A stretch of DNA of 64,000 nucleotides, taken from positions 3,658,001 through 3,722,000 of the forward strand of contig NC_085851.1 in NCBI RefSeq assembly GCF_020906515.1, written 5' to 3'. Of this stretch, positions 43,835 to 56,129 are shown in pieces; within the stretch, counting starts at the first letter, position 1; each line of letters opens with the position of its first letter. The position numbers were made by a program, and so were the translations under genes. This DNA comes from Vanrija pseudolonga (Eukaryota > Basidiomycota > Tremellomycetes > Trichosporonales > Trichosporonaceae). The notes under the pieces were generated by a model. The model saw nothing but the letters and a program-made list of their open reading frames with translations, did no database searches and had not been told where the DNA came from.

Positions 43835-44229
43835 TGCGGCGCGTGTATAGTGGTTATGCACAAGAGTGTAGACGCAAAGGAGAGATGTCGTGTCAGCGAC
43901 CACTTTGTTCGGGCTGTACGATTCCTGTCGGATGCAACATTCGCCGCGTCGGCTCGGCCAGCTTGAAGCCAGTGAGCCAGCCAGCCAGCCAGTGACGCGG
44001 GGTGCAATGTCAGGAATCCAGGCACCGGCAGATAACTCTGGGGGGTGAGGTGTGTGGTTTGGGATTAAAAGGAAAAAGAAATAATATTCTGCCACGTGGC
44101 ACACATGGCATCTCCCTGCACGCCCGCCCCGCAGTGATGAATGTTGGTGAACTTGCTTGGGCCGCAACAAAGGACAAGGGCAACTCTTGACAACAACACA
44201 CTCTGATCTTTGCCTCTCCCCGCCTCAAA
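43835..44229. promoter_or_regulatory. Divergent HEM15/NUP188 intergenic region
   Basis: A 395-nt shared promoter with a GCCA tetranucleotide tract at 43968-43994 and a short A-rich run near 44067-44090. No gene is seen. Confidence 0.45.
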
Positions 44230-47200
44230 ATGGTCCACCCAAAGGACAAGGGGGAGTCATTGACGGCAGAGGACTACCTCTGGTGAGTGTGGTGCTACCC
44301 GCATCACCGCGCCCTCTGCACCACCTCGCTAACACCCACAGGCCACTCACCACCATCCGGGACACGCTCCTGCGGCCCGATGTCGAGCGCCAGATCCCCC
44401 ACGCCAAGGTCAGGCTCTTGCTCAAATGGCACCTCGCGCGTCTCCAGAAGCCATGGGAGCCCTTCAAGCCTGCCTCGAGCCAAGCGCGCACAGCGATACA
44501 GGGCACGACGGTGCAGATCCCGGGCACCGACATCAAGATGGACATTAATGCCGGTTCGCGCTCGATCGCGCTCCGCATCTCGGACGCTGTCAACATTAAT
44601 GAAATCACCTCGTTCCTTCTTTGGAAGTCGTACACGTCGTACTCGATCGAGGAGCCCACACCAGCAAAGGGCAAGAGCGAGGAGGACGCCGTCGTCGACC
44701 GCCTCCTCCTCTGGTACGAGCAGGAGCTGCTCGCCGTGCCCCAGATTGTCATGGCGCTATACGTCCCCGCATCGCAGCACACTGGATGGGAGGAGCTCGC
44801 GGCCGAGCTTCGCCCCGATATTCTTGGCGACCAGGCGTCGTTCATCGAGTCGTTGTTTAGAGCATTCGGCGGGCTCGCACAAAAGTCGATTGCCAAGGAC
44901 ACGGGGTCTTCTCGAGCGTTGTATCTGTAAGTGTGCGTGTCCCAGACCTCACTGACATTCCTAGGGCAACCCTCCAGCTTCGCCAGCAGGAGACCCTTCT
45001 TGACCTCCTCTTCCTCATCCTCTACCAGTTCACCACCCGCCCTGCCGCTGTCTCTGAAGGCTTGATCAAGGGCACAGTTCTGTCAGGTTTTGGAACCGCA
45101 CAGGCGAATGGCGAAATCTGGCAGAATGACGAGGAGTGCCAGCGCCTCCAGTACCGCATTCGCGACTTGCTCGTGGTCATCGCAGTCGAGGCAATGTGTC
45201 TCGCCCAGATCCTCTCTCCCGAGGCAAACGAAGAAGCCGACACTTTCGGCGCCACTCTGCTTCACTCCCGTGACAGACTACACGCCGTCCACTCATTCAT
45301 CATGGAGCAGACGGAGGACTTGGCACCGGGACACCCAGAAGCCGAGACCGTCTTCCCTCACTATCCCACACCCATCTTGTGCCTCGCATGGGCAGTTGTG
45401 CTCCGTTCCCTCCCCCCTCACCTCCAGCCCCCTTCTGGAGAAGACTTCCAACTCGACACGACACACATGAGTGGTGACGACCCAGTAGTCTACCTTGGCG
45501 CCGCCACCCGCGCGCTCCGTCTGTCATCGGGCCTGTTCCCCTGGTTCGAGTCGATTCTCCAGGGACCACTCTTTGAAGCCACAAAGGACGCGTTCAGCGG
45601 TGACCTGGCTGTCGACATGGCGTCATTGCGGAGGAGTCCCATCAAGGACCTCCTGATCGGCCTGTCTGAATTAATACATATTCAGAGCATCGCCGATCAC
45701 CCAGGCCTCTATTCCACATGGGTACTGCTGTTCGGAGGCGGTGTGCAAGAGGCCTCAACGTCTCTGGCCAACAACTACTGGGCCGTTGACTACGTGTACG
45801 ACGAGCGACGGGCCATCCTGGACCACAGCCTCTGGCCCCGCGAGCCGACCTACCTCCCTCGCATTCTTGCAGCTCTCACCGGTGTCAGCTCTGACGACGA
45901 GGTCAACCTTGCCCTTACTCAAGTCAGCCCAGTACCCGACGTCTTCGACTATGTCAACGACCTCCCCTTCATTACCATCACAACGCCACACTCTGCCTTT
46001 ACGATCTCGGGTGAGGACGACAGTGGCCGCATAATAGTCGAGGCCACCGTCGACCTCGAACTCCCTGGAGGCGCTATCATTCCCCGTAGGGCGCGCGGAA
46101 CTGTCCTCTCTGAAGAGGACGCCCACCCCGCAGTTGTGTCGTGGCGCTTCCGCCAAGCTGGGTGGTCTCTCCTCATCGAGATTCTTCGCGGAGCTGTCGG
46201 CCTGGCCGCTTCACCGCGGATCAATAACGAGGCTCGCAGGCTTGAGCTCGTCGATCTCGGCATCCAGAGTGACGATCTCTCGCCAATCCTCTCCTCGGGT
46301 CTCAAGCTTCTGCGTTCCGTCCTTCGGTCCTCTGAAGTTGCGTCCCTCCTCGTTCGTAACGGCAGCCCGGGTGACCGCTTCCCAGGACAGTCTCTGCTGG
46401 AGCTGGCGTTGGCCGTGCTCACCGACCGCTCTCGCCCTGAGCGCTCTCAGGTCGACTTTGTTGCGGCCAAGCACGCGATCGACATTCTCCAGTCGCTGCT
46501 CCTGACAGGCAACGAGGCAATCTGGCAGGCCTTCCGCGCGTCTGGATTCTTCGACTCGCACTCGCGCCGACAGGGCTCTGTTGCCTCGCTCATTCAGAGC
46601 GACGGCCTGAGAGGCAAGCACGGATTGACAGCTGCCCTCCTCCGCCTGGTTCGCTCCCTGGCTTCAGCAAACGCTGGTGACGCCCAGGTGGTGCGGTCCG
46701 CCGTCAAACTGGTGGTGACCGAGGTGTGGTCGCAATTCTCGGGCTGGCGCTACCAGGACATTTCCAAGCGATACGAAATTGCCTCGCTGCTTATCGAAAT
46801 CTTTGACATTGTTCTCAGACACCCCCTGGGTGCTGACGGCAAGTCTCCTTCCCCAGCAGCCGCCTACCTCTTCGACGTGTTTGTCAACAACACGTCGCCG
46901 CTATCGTACCGCCCCATCGTCGATGTCTTTACACAGTCGTCGCAGCTCGCTACCCGGTTCGTCCAGGCTCGCCGGTGGTCGGATGCCGAGATTGTTTACG
47001 CCGCGTTTGACCACGCAACGTCCCTGCTGTCGACGCTTTTGCGCCTCGCTCCAACCCTCAAGGTGTCGGCCAATGCCCTTCCCTTCAGCCTTTTCGCCTC
47101 CACCATCGTCACGACCAGCGGTGACAAGATTCAGCTCGTCGACCACCTGTTCGACCTCATTTCCCAGCCCAGCTTGCAGCCTACCGGCCTCAAGCTGCTA

Positions 47201-49878
47201 CTGAGGCTCCTCCGGGTATACTTGGCAACTAGCAGCAGCGGCTCTCAGCGCCCCTCCCTTGCGGGCATGCTTCGTAATCCCAACACGCTCAACAAGATTG
47301 CCACAATTGCTGTCAACACTGGCCTCGACGATGTCAAGCCTGACGCATGGGCCCTACTTGGTACTATCATCGCCACCCAGCCCGGATGCGCTGCCATCTT
47401 GATCCCATCGCAAAAGGATGGCAAGATCGCCGGCCTACTCAAGCACGCCGTCGACGAGGTGCAGGATTGGAAACTGCAGTTTGCTGAGGCTCCTAGTGGC
47501 CTGGTCGCCGTCCTCGGCTGCGTCCAATCCGTCCTCGAATCTGCCAGCGCAAGCAACGCTGTGTCGGCTCTTCGATCTGAGGCTTCCTTCTGGCAGGCTG
47601 TGCACGACATCGCCATCAAGTTTGTCGCTCTGCCATCAAGCTTCTCCGACAACATTGCGGCGGACGTGCACAAGTATTCTTACGCAGTTCAAGCCAAAGC
47701 CAACGCCACGTCGCTGCTTGCGGCCGAGCTGGCACTGACGCTCGACACGGAAGCTGAGGCGGAAACAAAGACCCAGGAGCTTGTCGTGTCCCTTCTTCGC
47801 AACACTGGAGCCCTCGAGGACACAGCCTTGGCCGCCGTCCACACGAGCTGCGACCCCGCATTGCATGCCAACGAGGCCGCCACCATCAAAGCTAATGGTG
47901 TCAACCTTGCGCCACTCCGCACTATCAACCTCCCAGAGGAGCGTCAGTATGGAATTCAGTATCTGTACGACGGCGTCCCTGTCATTTTCAACGACTCGGA
48001 ACGACAGGTCAGCCTCAACAGGTCGATTGCAATCCTCAACCTCAACTGGTCTCAGCTCGATGCCGATGTCAACTACACTAAGTCTTGGCGGCTGCTCCTG
48101 GATATTGCTTCCACCATCACCAGCGGTGACGCCCTTGCTTCCAGAGCGGCAGTCAGGGCCGCCAATGCCATTGCGTCGGTTCTCGCGGACGAAGACCGAG
48201 GCGGTGATATCATGCTCGCCATTCAGACAGAACGCCTCAGCATTCTCGCCACGCTCCTCGACATTGCCTTGGATCCCGAGACTGAGATTTCCGAGCCCGC
48301 TGTCGTCAAGGAGCTCGCAAACTCGGTTCGCAGGATTGTCGAGAGCACACTGTTCCCTCCCATTATCTCCCTCCGACACCCCGAGCTGCCTCCCATCCAT
48401 CGCCCGGTCCTCCGTCTGCTGCTGCTCCTCTCCCAGGCGCAGGCGGGCAGTGCGGCGGACGAGGTGCGTGAGGTATTGTTCGACTCTGGAGCCACTTTTG
48501 CTCTCGATGCGGCAAATGTTGTTCTCGACACAATCCTCCTGCAACCCAACTTGGACGCTGAAAAGGACCTCAGTCTCATAGTCGCGCTCCTTTGTGAGAT
48601 GAGCCGAGTCTCCACCTCGACGGCAGTGTGGCTAGACAAGCTCATGCAGGTCAACCTCATCCCGCGCAGCTTGGACGTGATTGTCCGCACACGGCCTGTC
48701 GAGGACACACTGCCTCCACACTTCCACACCATCCTGCTGCTACACCTCGCCATTGCCAGCAATGGCCCCACAGCTGAAAAGCTGGCAGTCTCTGGCGTTC
48801 TGCCGGCATACGCCGACAACGTCGTCGCTGTCGCTGCTGAGGCCGGCCGAATTGACGTGACCAACCCGAACGACAGTTTCCATCGGGCGTGGTGCGAGCT
48901 TTTGCAGGTCGTCACTGCCCTTCTGTCCAGTCTACCGGATGCCGCTTCGTTCGCCCGCTCCGATGCCGTTCCATTTGTCCGAGTCGTCTTGCCTCAACTT
49001 CTCCACGCCCTCCAGTACGCCGGAGCGGAGCAGCCTCTGTCCGCCCCGGCCCTGGAGGAGATGGAGCTCGTCGCCGACGTCTTCTACGGTCTCGCCAACG
49101 CCGTCAAGCCTGGTCCTAACAGCTTGCTCCTGGACTTTGCACCATCGGCCATCGTTTTCCTACGGGGCGTCCAGCACGCCGCGTCGCACCCTCACATATT
49201 CAGCAGTTACATCATTCCTTCCAGTGAGGAAGAGCAAGCCGCTCTGGAAAAGGAACGGACATCTGTTGGAGATAACGTGGACATCAGCCTGGCCGATCAC
49301 AAGGCCTGGCCGACCGTCGCATCTCGCATGGACGCTCTGCTGCGTGTCACGCGGACGATTCTTGTCGCGCTCGTCCGCTTCACCCACTCGTGGGCAAGTC
49401 TCAGCGGTGACAGAGAGCCCCACACTCAGTTCCTCCTCCCTTACGACGTGAGTGGCCTGCGCCTAGCTGTTACTGACACTCACAGGACGAGCATGCCCTC
49501 TCGCCAACGAGCGATGATCCCATCGGTGTCCTCAACGAGCTGTATCGCGAGATCAACTCGCTGGTTAAACATTCGCCAGAGCATGACGGTGCCGACGGCC
49601 TTCAGGCCATGGAGGCAGCAGCCATGCTCTCCCTCACACAACTTTGCGAGAGGCGCATTTTATTCCCGGCCTACAACGCGCCGGCCGACGACTCGATGGA
49701 CATTGACATTGGCGGACTCGTCAAGCGTCGCGTCTCGTTCAGCACTCCGCAGAATCGCTACCTCGAAGCGCGCAAGGTCCTTGAGGCCGACCTCCAGAGC
49801 AACTTGAGCACCACTTCGTCCATGACCAAGCTCCTCGACGTCCTCCGCACTGTTGCGGATCGCGAGTTCCCAGAGTAG
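44230..49878 (+). CDS. NUP188: Nucleoporin NUP188
   Basis: Nup188 is a large alpha-solenoid scaffold protein of the nuclear pore inner ring. Exons 44230-44282, 44342-44926, 44965-49447 and 49486-49878 give 1837 residues. The protein is almost entirely predicted helix, without a signal peptide, membrane helices or catalytic motifs. Recognition rests on the N-terminal architecture (conserved ITSFLLWKSY-like block, then LRQQETLLDLLFLILYQF), an EEGLIKG-like SEGLIKGTVLSG, and the ERLSILATLLDIALD and TPQNRYLEARKVLE blocks near the C-terminus, together with length. Large scaffold nucleoporins NUP192/205 share the fold, so NUP188 rather than NUP192 is a judgement from size and the ETLLDLLF motif. The 4.5-kb third exon is intron-free. 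Confidence 0.85.
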
Positions 49879-50144
49879 ACCGCCACCTGTATACCAGCAT
49901 TTCCATAACCCATAGGGCCCCGCCGCCCCCCCGCACGCCGAAGCGTGATTCATCAATGCATAATTGGAGCTAATGCAGTCTGCCACCATGTTTGGCAGGG
50001 TCATTGTACAAGTGTCTAGTGATGGGACCAAGGCAAGCTCTGTTGAGGCAGCCCAAAATGATGGGGGAAGCGAAGAAAAAAAAGTCCTAGCCCGAGGAGT
50101 TTAGTCAAGTGAAATGTCCTAGTCCAGAGGACGCGTGTGTGGTT

Positions 50145-52976
50145 CTAGCACCCGTGGGTGAGCCTGTTGCGAGGGAGTGCAATGTTGGGGTTGGCAGCCA
50201 TGGCTTGCGGGTAGGTGGTCTGGGGGCCGTTAGTATATGTGCCTGGTGGGGGGTGGGTGCCACTTACAATGTTGGGGTTGTAGTACGCAGGTCCGAGCTG
50301 CTTGATGTAGTCCTGCGTGGGGTAACCAGGGGGCTCGCAGCCAATGTTGATGGCCTTGGGGTCCTGATACACGCGAATGTAGTCGACAAGCATCTCGAAT
50401 GGGAAAAGCGGCGCGAGGCCCTCGTAGTCGACCGCACCAAAGTTTTCAGAGATACCGAGGTTGATGACAATGTACATTGGCTCCTCGGAGATGATGCGCT
50501 GGCCGACCTGTGAACGGGCATTCGGCCCCATGGCCGACGAGCGGACGGTCCACGCCTTCTTGTTGTCGCTGATCCACGTAATGTAGCCATTGTCTCGGTC
50601 CGGGAGGTACTCGAAACCATAAATGGAAAAGCAACCCGTTTCCTGCGTGTAGCAGTTTTGGTCCGTGTGCGCGGTCGCTGATGTCGCCTGCTGGAATGCA
50701 GAGCCGCGGTAATCGTTCAGTTTGACAGTGGTGTTGTCGTAGATGTGAAAGTAGGTGTCGGAAGTGTTGGGCCACGTGTACGATGGGTTGAAGGGGGCCC
50801 ACTGTGCAGACAGCGAAACACGGCCGTCGAGGTTGCCCTTGTCGTCGACAAAGGCCTCAAAGACGTCAATCTCGGGAGCGGAGCGGCCGACAAGGGAGCC
50901 GTCCGAGTGGAGTGGTCCGGGGTGGTTCGGGTCGCCCGGACATGTACAGCGGCTCAGCCGCTGGCCGGGGAGGTACGAGAGGGCATTGTCATACTTCCAG
51001 TCACCTTCACCCTCGCGCCACTTGGGCAGGCCGTTGAGGGTCTGGTTGGGAAGCGTACCGATGTCGCACGAGTCGTAAGAGTAGGGCCACAGGCCGTCGA
51101 GGGTGCCACCGTATCCTGCTCTTCCGAGGTTACCCAGGGTCCAGATTGCGGGCCACAGGCCGTAGACGTTGCTCTTTCCGGGGAGCGAAACATTTGACTC
51201 AATGTAGCCGCCAGTGAAGCAAAAGCGGTTCCACGAGCTCACAAGACCGCCAGTGTAGTTGAGGCCGTGCGACTTGTGGTTGTTGAGCGTGAGGACGAGG
51301 TTACCGTCACGGGTGATAATGTTGCGGGGGTCGTACCACTCGAGGTTGTTTGTCGCCCAGTAGTGGAGGTTTTCCGCCTGCCAATACGGGTCGTCTCCAT
51401 CGTAAAAGGTGCGATTATCGTGGTTGAACTCGTCGGAAAAGACGAGCTGCCACTCCTCGCCAGTGTCCCACGAGACCTTCTTGTACGCCTCGGGCGGGGT
51501 GTCGCGGTCAATGAGCGAGTACATGTGCAGGTCTGGAAGCTGGCCAGACGCGTTGATGCCGCCAATGTTGTACCCGCCCATGTGCGAGTAGTTTGGCAGA
51601 CCGTGGTACGCCGTGACGATTGGGTAGACCATGAACAGGAGAACAAGGATGACGCTGAGGAGGAGAACGCAGCCGAGGTTGCTGGCGCCACGCGGCGTGA
51701 GCAGAGCCCGCCACACTGGCATCTTCTTCTGCTCGACATTTGGGTTATGCAAGTCGTCGTCGTCTTCGGGGCCGATGCCCGCCCATTCTGTTGGGTCGAC
51801 GAGCTGGCGTTAGCATTCGTCTCTCACAAGGTAACCTACCATGCTAACAAACTCTCGCCGTCCCTTTCTGTTGATGCTAAAGTCTCCCACACCGCGTTTC
51901 AGCTTGTCGTCGTCGGCGAAATGCATGCCACTTTCGTCGGTCTCGGGCAGCGACAAGACGGAGTGCGTGCTGGCCGTGTAGATCGAGTTTGCGACGCGTG
52001 GGCCCTGGTCGTCGCGCTGCTTGCCCTCTGTTCCGGCGATGTACTCGGCCAGCGAAGGAGGGTAAAACGAGTTGAACGACTGCATCGACGCGTGCTTGCC
52101 GTCGGCCAGCGTCTCTGGGACTGCCAAGCCACCGTACGCGTCGCCGACCGACGACCGACGCGACTTTGTCTTGTAGTTGCCGTCCAATGACGAGCGGTTC
52201 GAGCTCGTCGACGCGGTGCTGTCTGGGCGCCGTTGCCATTTTGATGGCGACGACGTCGACACGCGCAGATCGCGGGGATTGCTGCCATCCTTGACAGGGT
52301 ATCCGCGCGGATCATACCTAGGGAGCTTCTTGGACGAGCTCTGTGTTGAAGGCTGCGGAGAGACGATACGCGCCGGGGACGTGTACCCCGTGTTGAGATC
52401 GCTGTCGTACCCCGTCGCGCCGGTCGACGACGCGCCAGTGCTGCCTCGTGGCGTCATGAACTGGCCCGTGGTGAACATTTGCGCGACGGGTAAGGTTGAG
52501 GACGAGGACGTGGATGTGGACTCGCGCTCGGCAGGCACGGCATGCAGGTTCTTGTTTGACGCGAGAGCGTTACTTCGGACGGTGGTCGGCTGGGGAACGG
52601 CGGGCGTGTAGATGCTCGCGCCGTCGTTGTCGCCGGCGTTGTTCGCGTCTTCCAGTCTTCTCCGCCACCCGCTGATCACGTTGGAGCCTGCAGAGCGGTA
52701 CGAGTCGCGATCAGAGTACCCAGAATCGCTGGGACCGGCGTCGCCAAGGCCAAGGCCGCGGTTAGAGCTGGGCTCACCGAGACGCGACCTTAATGAGCCT
52801 GGAAACTCGGCGAGGGTGGGTGATAGCGCCGCGCGCCCGCTTGCAGAGAGCACATTGTCTTCATTGTCCGACTGGTGCCAGGTGGTTGGGGGCGAGCCCT
52901 TGTCCTTTGTCACGAAAGAGTTGTACGAGACGGTGCGCTCGTTTGCGCCTTCCTTGGCGCGACCGATAAACGCCAT
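50145..52976 (-). CDS. KRE6: KRE6/SKN1 beta-1,6-glucan synthesis protein (GH16-like)
   Basis: Kre6/Skn1 are type II membrane glycoproteins needed for beta-1,6-glucan of the cell wall. Exons 51840-52976, 50268-51803 and 50145-50219 encode 915 residues. A 400-residue Ser/Thr-rich cytoplasmic N-terminus precedes one membrane anchor (CVLLLSVILVLLFMVYPIV). The luminal GH16-like domain follows: WQLVFSDEFNHDNRTFYDGD, DPYWQAENLHYWATNNLEWY, VYGLWPAIWTLGNLGRAGYG, and the catalytic-type EIDVFEAF, matching the family ExDxxE. Many N-x-S/T sites are present. It ends in NRLTHGC. The second intron (48 nt) is a stop-free multiple of three, so retention would just insert 16 residues. KRE6 and SKN1 paralogues are not separable here. 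Confidence 0.95.
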
Positions 52977-53444
52977 CGGCGGAGGCGATAAGGTGGTACA
53001 AGCTCGACCGGCGATGTACTAGAAGAGGGGGGAAGGGGGAGGAGGGGAAGGGGACGAAGAAGCGACACTCGAGTCGGTAGTGGTGAAAGAGCTTGATGTA
53101 CAGGAGATGGAGTAGTGGAGAAACGTGCCGAGTGGAGACGAGGAATGACGATGAAACGGTGGTGGTGGTGGTGGTGGATCGCGCTCGACGGTGCTCGGCG
53201 GCAACTCATACACAGTGTGGCTTCCTGCTGATTTGCAGGTCTCAGGAGAGTTGTGATGGGCATTGAGGGGAGGGCAGAGGGGGGGCACCTTGCAAGGGAC
53301 AGGCAGCAGCAGGCCGAGACCAGCAGCTGATGCTGCCAGGTCCGTCCCCCTCCTCTTCCTTCTCCTCCTCAGTCGCCATGGGACGCACAAGTCGAGAGCA
53401 AGCGAGCGGGCTTCAACTCGTGTCGCTGCTTCTGCGGCTGATCC

Positions 53445-53445
<1 letters not shown>

Positions 53446-53508
<63 letters not shown>
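53446..53508. repeat. Uninterrupted (CTG)21 trinucleotide repeat
   Basis: Twenty-one perfect CTG units (CAG on the minus strand) lie 470 nt upstream of the KRE6 start, outside any supported gene. Read directly from the sequence. Confidence 0.97.
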
Positions 53509-54000
53509 ATGCGTTTGAGTTGCCTAGTACGGCCTGAATGCCGTGACAACCCCAAGAGGTAAAACGGCCAGTCCCTTGCTCTCTCCCGACCCTTGGAGCG
53601 AAAAGCCGCAGTAGTGTGCCGTGCGGGGTGTGCCGTGGATCGCAGCATGAAACAGGCTCTGGGCAACCACGAGGCGCGGGAACGACCGCCGCTGTCATCC
53701 CAACTCTGCAACTGCCGCTCGCACGCAGGCCGGCGTGCGTGCTCTTTGTGCTGCTGAGCCAGAGCCAGAGCCAAACTGTAAACAGCACACTCGAGACGAG
53801 TCAGGGAGAGCCGTTCCTCATGTACTTACCATGGTGTGACTGTTGTGCGAGATGCAGCTCGTCGAGCTCGCTGGCAATAGCACTCCCCCTACGACGCGTC
53901 AGATTTACTCGAAGATTGCCATCAGCCCATAGGGTAAGACAAGGGGCGGCGCCCTCGTCGTCTGTCGCTCGAACACCTCCGAAACCCTGTGGCGCAGGGG

Positions 54001-54015
54001 CACACACACACACAC
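54001..54015. repeat. CA dinucleotide run
   Basis: About seven and a half CA units in the KRE6/eS10 intergenic region; a simple microsatellite. Confidence 0.9.
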
Positions 54016-54543
54016 TGCCGCGAGCCGGCCGGCTGCCTGGTGTGTGTGCGAGTCGCGGCCCGCCCCTCAAACGCGTCGCGCGTCGGGCAAAATGCAATGT
54101 TTGTGCTGTGACAACAAGTCCAAATGTGCACCGTGCAGCTAGCGAAGAAAGCTATTCCCGACGACGAGTGAAAGGGGGCACTCACCCACTGCACGGATGC
54201 AACACCCACTGCTACCCACTCATGCATCCACACTAGCCTGTTCCCGTCAACGGCCTCGCTGCCCGTGCATGACACTGTCCACCAGCCATCTCGGGCCAGC
54301 ATGCCAGCATCGCCGTCATTAGTGCAACTCCATCACTACGGCGGCGACCACGTTGGATGCTTCTTACAGTATGGTACCTGTGCTGCAACGAACGTTGAAA
54401 CGTGCAGACCTTGTCTCTCGGCCCCTCGCGATAGCCTTGTTCGCTGCCCTCGCGATCTGCTGCGAGTAATCCCCCGAATGGTAACTGTGCGTCGTAGGTG
54501 CGTCGTGGGTGCGTGGCAAGTCTTGTCGTCGTCTCCAGGCACT

Positions 54544-54590
54544 GGGGTGGTGGGGTGGGGCTCGTGGGTGGTGGGGTGGACTGGGGTGGG
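54544..54590 (+). other. G-quadruplex-prone G-run cluster
   Basis: Seven runs of three or four G occur within 47 nt (44-47, 52-55, 57-60, 66-68, 73-76, 83-86 and 88-90 of this stretch), separated by 1-6 nt, 350-400 nt upstream of the eS10 start. This satisfies the usual G3+N1-7 pattern; formation in the cell is unproven. Confidence 0.7.
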
Positions 54591-54938
54591 CCACTCGTCA
54601 CTGATTACAATGGCTGACGAGTGGACATTTGCTTCCGAAGGCGAAGGCTTAGAATTATGTAATATTCCCCCCACGCGACATTATGTAAGGTACATCTCGC
54701 CACGAGCCTCGGGATTTGCGGCAAAAAAACCCAGTGGCAGACCAAGCCTCGAAAACGACTGCCGAGAGTTTTGGCAGTCGACAGCGTGCGCTGGCTGGGT
54801 GCGGGTGCCGCCTTGAACGCTGGCCCGGCGCATCCTCTCGTCCTCTCCATCCCCCGCCCAAGTCATCGGCACCTTCAAGCACACACCTCGACCAGTTCAA
54901 CTTATCAAAACCGGACCCCCTCACTCGGACCAGTCACG

Positions 54939-55545
54939 ATGCTCATCAGCAAGCAGAACCGCCGCATCGTGAGTGTGGAAAGCGGGCGACGGGTCGTTGA
55001 GGAGTGGACAAAAGTTGTCGCGGTCCCGCGCTCGACTGGTCTCCCTCGACGCCGTCGCCTCGCGCGCAGTTGACGAGACTTGTCCGTACTAACATGTCCA
55101 GATTTACGAGCAGCTCTTCAAGGAGGGCGTCCTCGTCGCCCCCAAGGAGTTCAACCGCCCCTCGCACCCCGACCTCACCACGGTCCCCAACCTCGAGGTC
55201 ATCAAGGCGATGCAGTCGCTCACCTCGAAGGGCTACGTCAAGACCCAGTTCTCGTGGCAGTGGTACTACTACACCCTCACCGACGAGGGCCTCGCCTACC
55301 TCCGCGAGTACCTCCACCTCCCCGCCGAGATCGTGCCCGTGACCCACACCAAGCCCGCCCGCCCCGCCGGCCGCCCCGCCGGCTACGGCGCTGGCCGTGA
55401 GGGCGGCTACCGTGCCCCCCGTGGCGACCGCGAGGGTGGCTACCGCCGCCGCGACGACGCCGCTGGCGACAAGGAGGGTGCTGGTGGTGACTACCGCCCC
55501 CGCTTCGGCGGTGTTGGCCGTGGCGCCGGTGCCCCCGCCTCGTAA
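54939..55545 (+). CDS. RPS10: 40S ribosomal protein eS10
   Basis: A small-subunit ribosomal protein located at the beak of the 40S head. Exons 54939-54968 and 55102-55545 encode 157 residues. The family sequence is [68 protein letters not shown] and [18 protein letters not shown], which is the winged-helix core. The C-terminal tail is Gly/Arg-rich (repeated [11 protein letters not shown]-type units), as in other eukaryotes. A 133-nt intron after codon 10 is longer than most in the window and sits at the position common in fungal RPS10 genes. The start is the conserved MLI(S/P)K. Confidence 0.97.
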
Positions 55546-56129
55546 AATGCTCGAGAGAGAGTCTCTCTTCTCGGCTTTTCTACTGGGATGACAGGTGCCC
55601 ATTCGTCTCGACATCGCCTAGTCTTGTAGTCTATGCATTCGGGCGTTTGGTGCTTGATTAATGGAGCGTGCAGAGAGTGAAGTAGGGAGGCTGGGCCAGT
55701 TGCAACTGATGTTGGAGGGGTCGACCACAGCCAGAAGAAGTGGGCTAAAGATGGTTGCGAGACCCTAGAATGAGGATAAGCTCACGATTAATGGCTGCAG
55801 GTAATGACTTTGTTATCAGTTATTATGAGAAAACGAACAACAAACCTGGTCCACGCCTCAATGCTCGCAGCTGCTCAGACACGGGCTGGCAAGTGCAACA
55901 ACGGTTAGCAGTCACTCTGTGATCTTGGTCGCCTCCCCCCCGCATACACATACGTGCATTGAAAGTCCGAAGCAAGGAAAATCTATTGCAGCTACGTACA
56001 GCGAGTACCGAGGTAGGTCGGGCGTGAGATATCGCTCCGTGCCGCACAATGTCTCCATGTGCCGTCCTCCACGCCAGGCCGACACACTCTAAACCACATA
56101 ATGATACAGTGGTTAAACAACTCGCCCGC
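55546..56129. other. Convergent eS10/GDP-mannose transporter 3' region
   Basis: A 584-nt shared downstream region, AT-richer than average, with no recognisable gene or repeat. It probably contains both polyadenylation regions. Confidence 0.4.

Larger units (their letters stand above)
52977..54938. promoter_or_regulatory. 1.96-kb divergent KRE6/eS10 region
   Basis: No reading frame here has recognisable content. The region contains a pure (CTG)21 tract, a CA run (54001-54015), and a G-run cluster with quadruplex potential (54544-54590). The final 100 nt before eS10 are CT-rich. Both flanking genes are expected to be well expressed, so this is probably two large promoters and leaders. No tRNA or transposon is seen. 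Confidence 0.5.

Noticed and set aside
53616-54236. 206-codon plus-strand open frame in the KRE6/eS10 gap
   Set aside because: It contains translated microsatellite (HTHTHT-like) and no recognisable domain; not supported as a gene.
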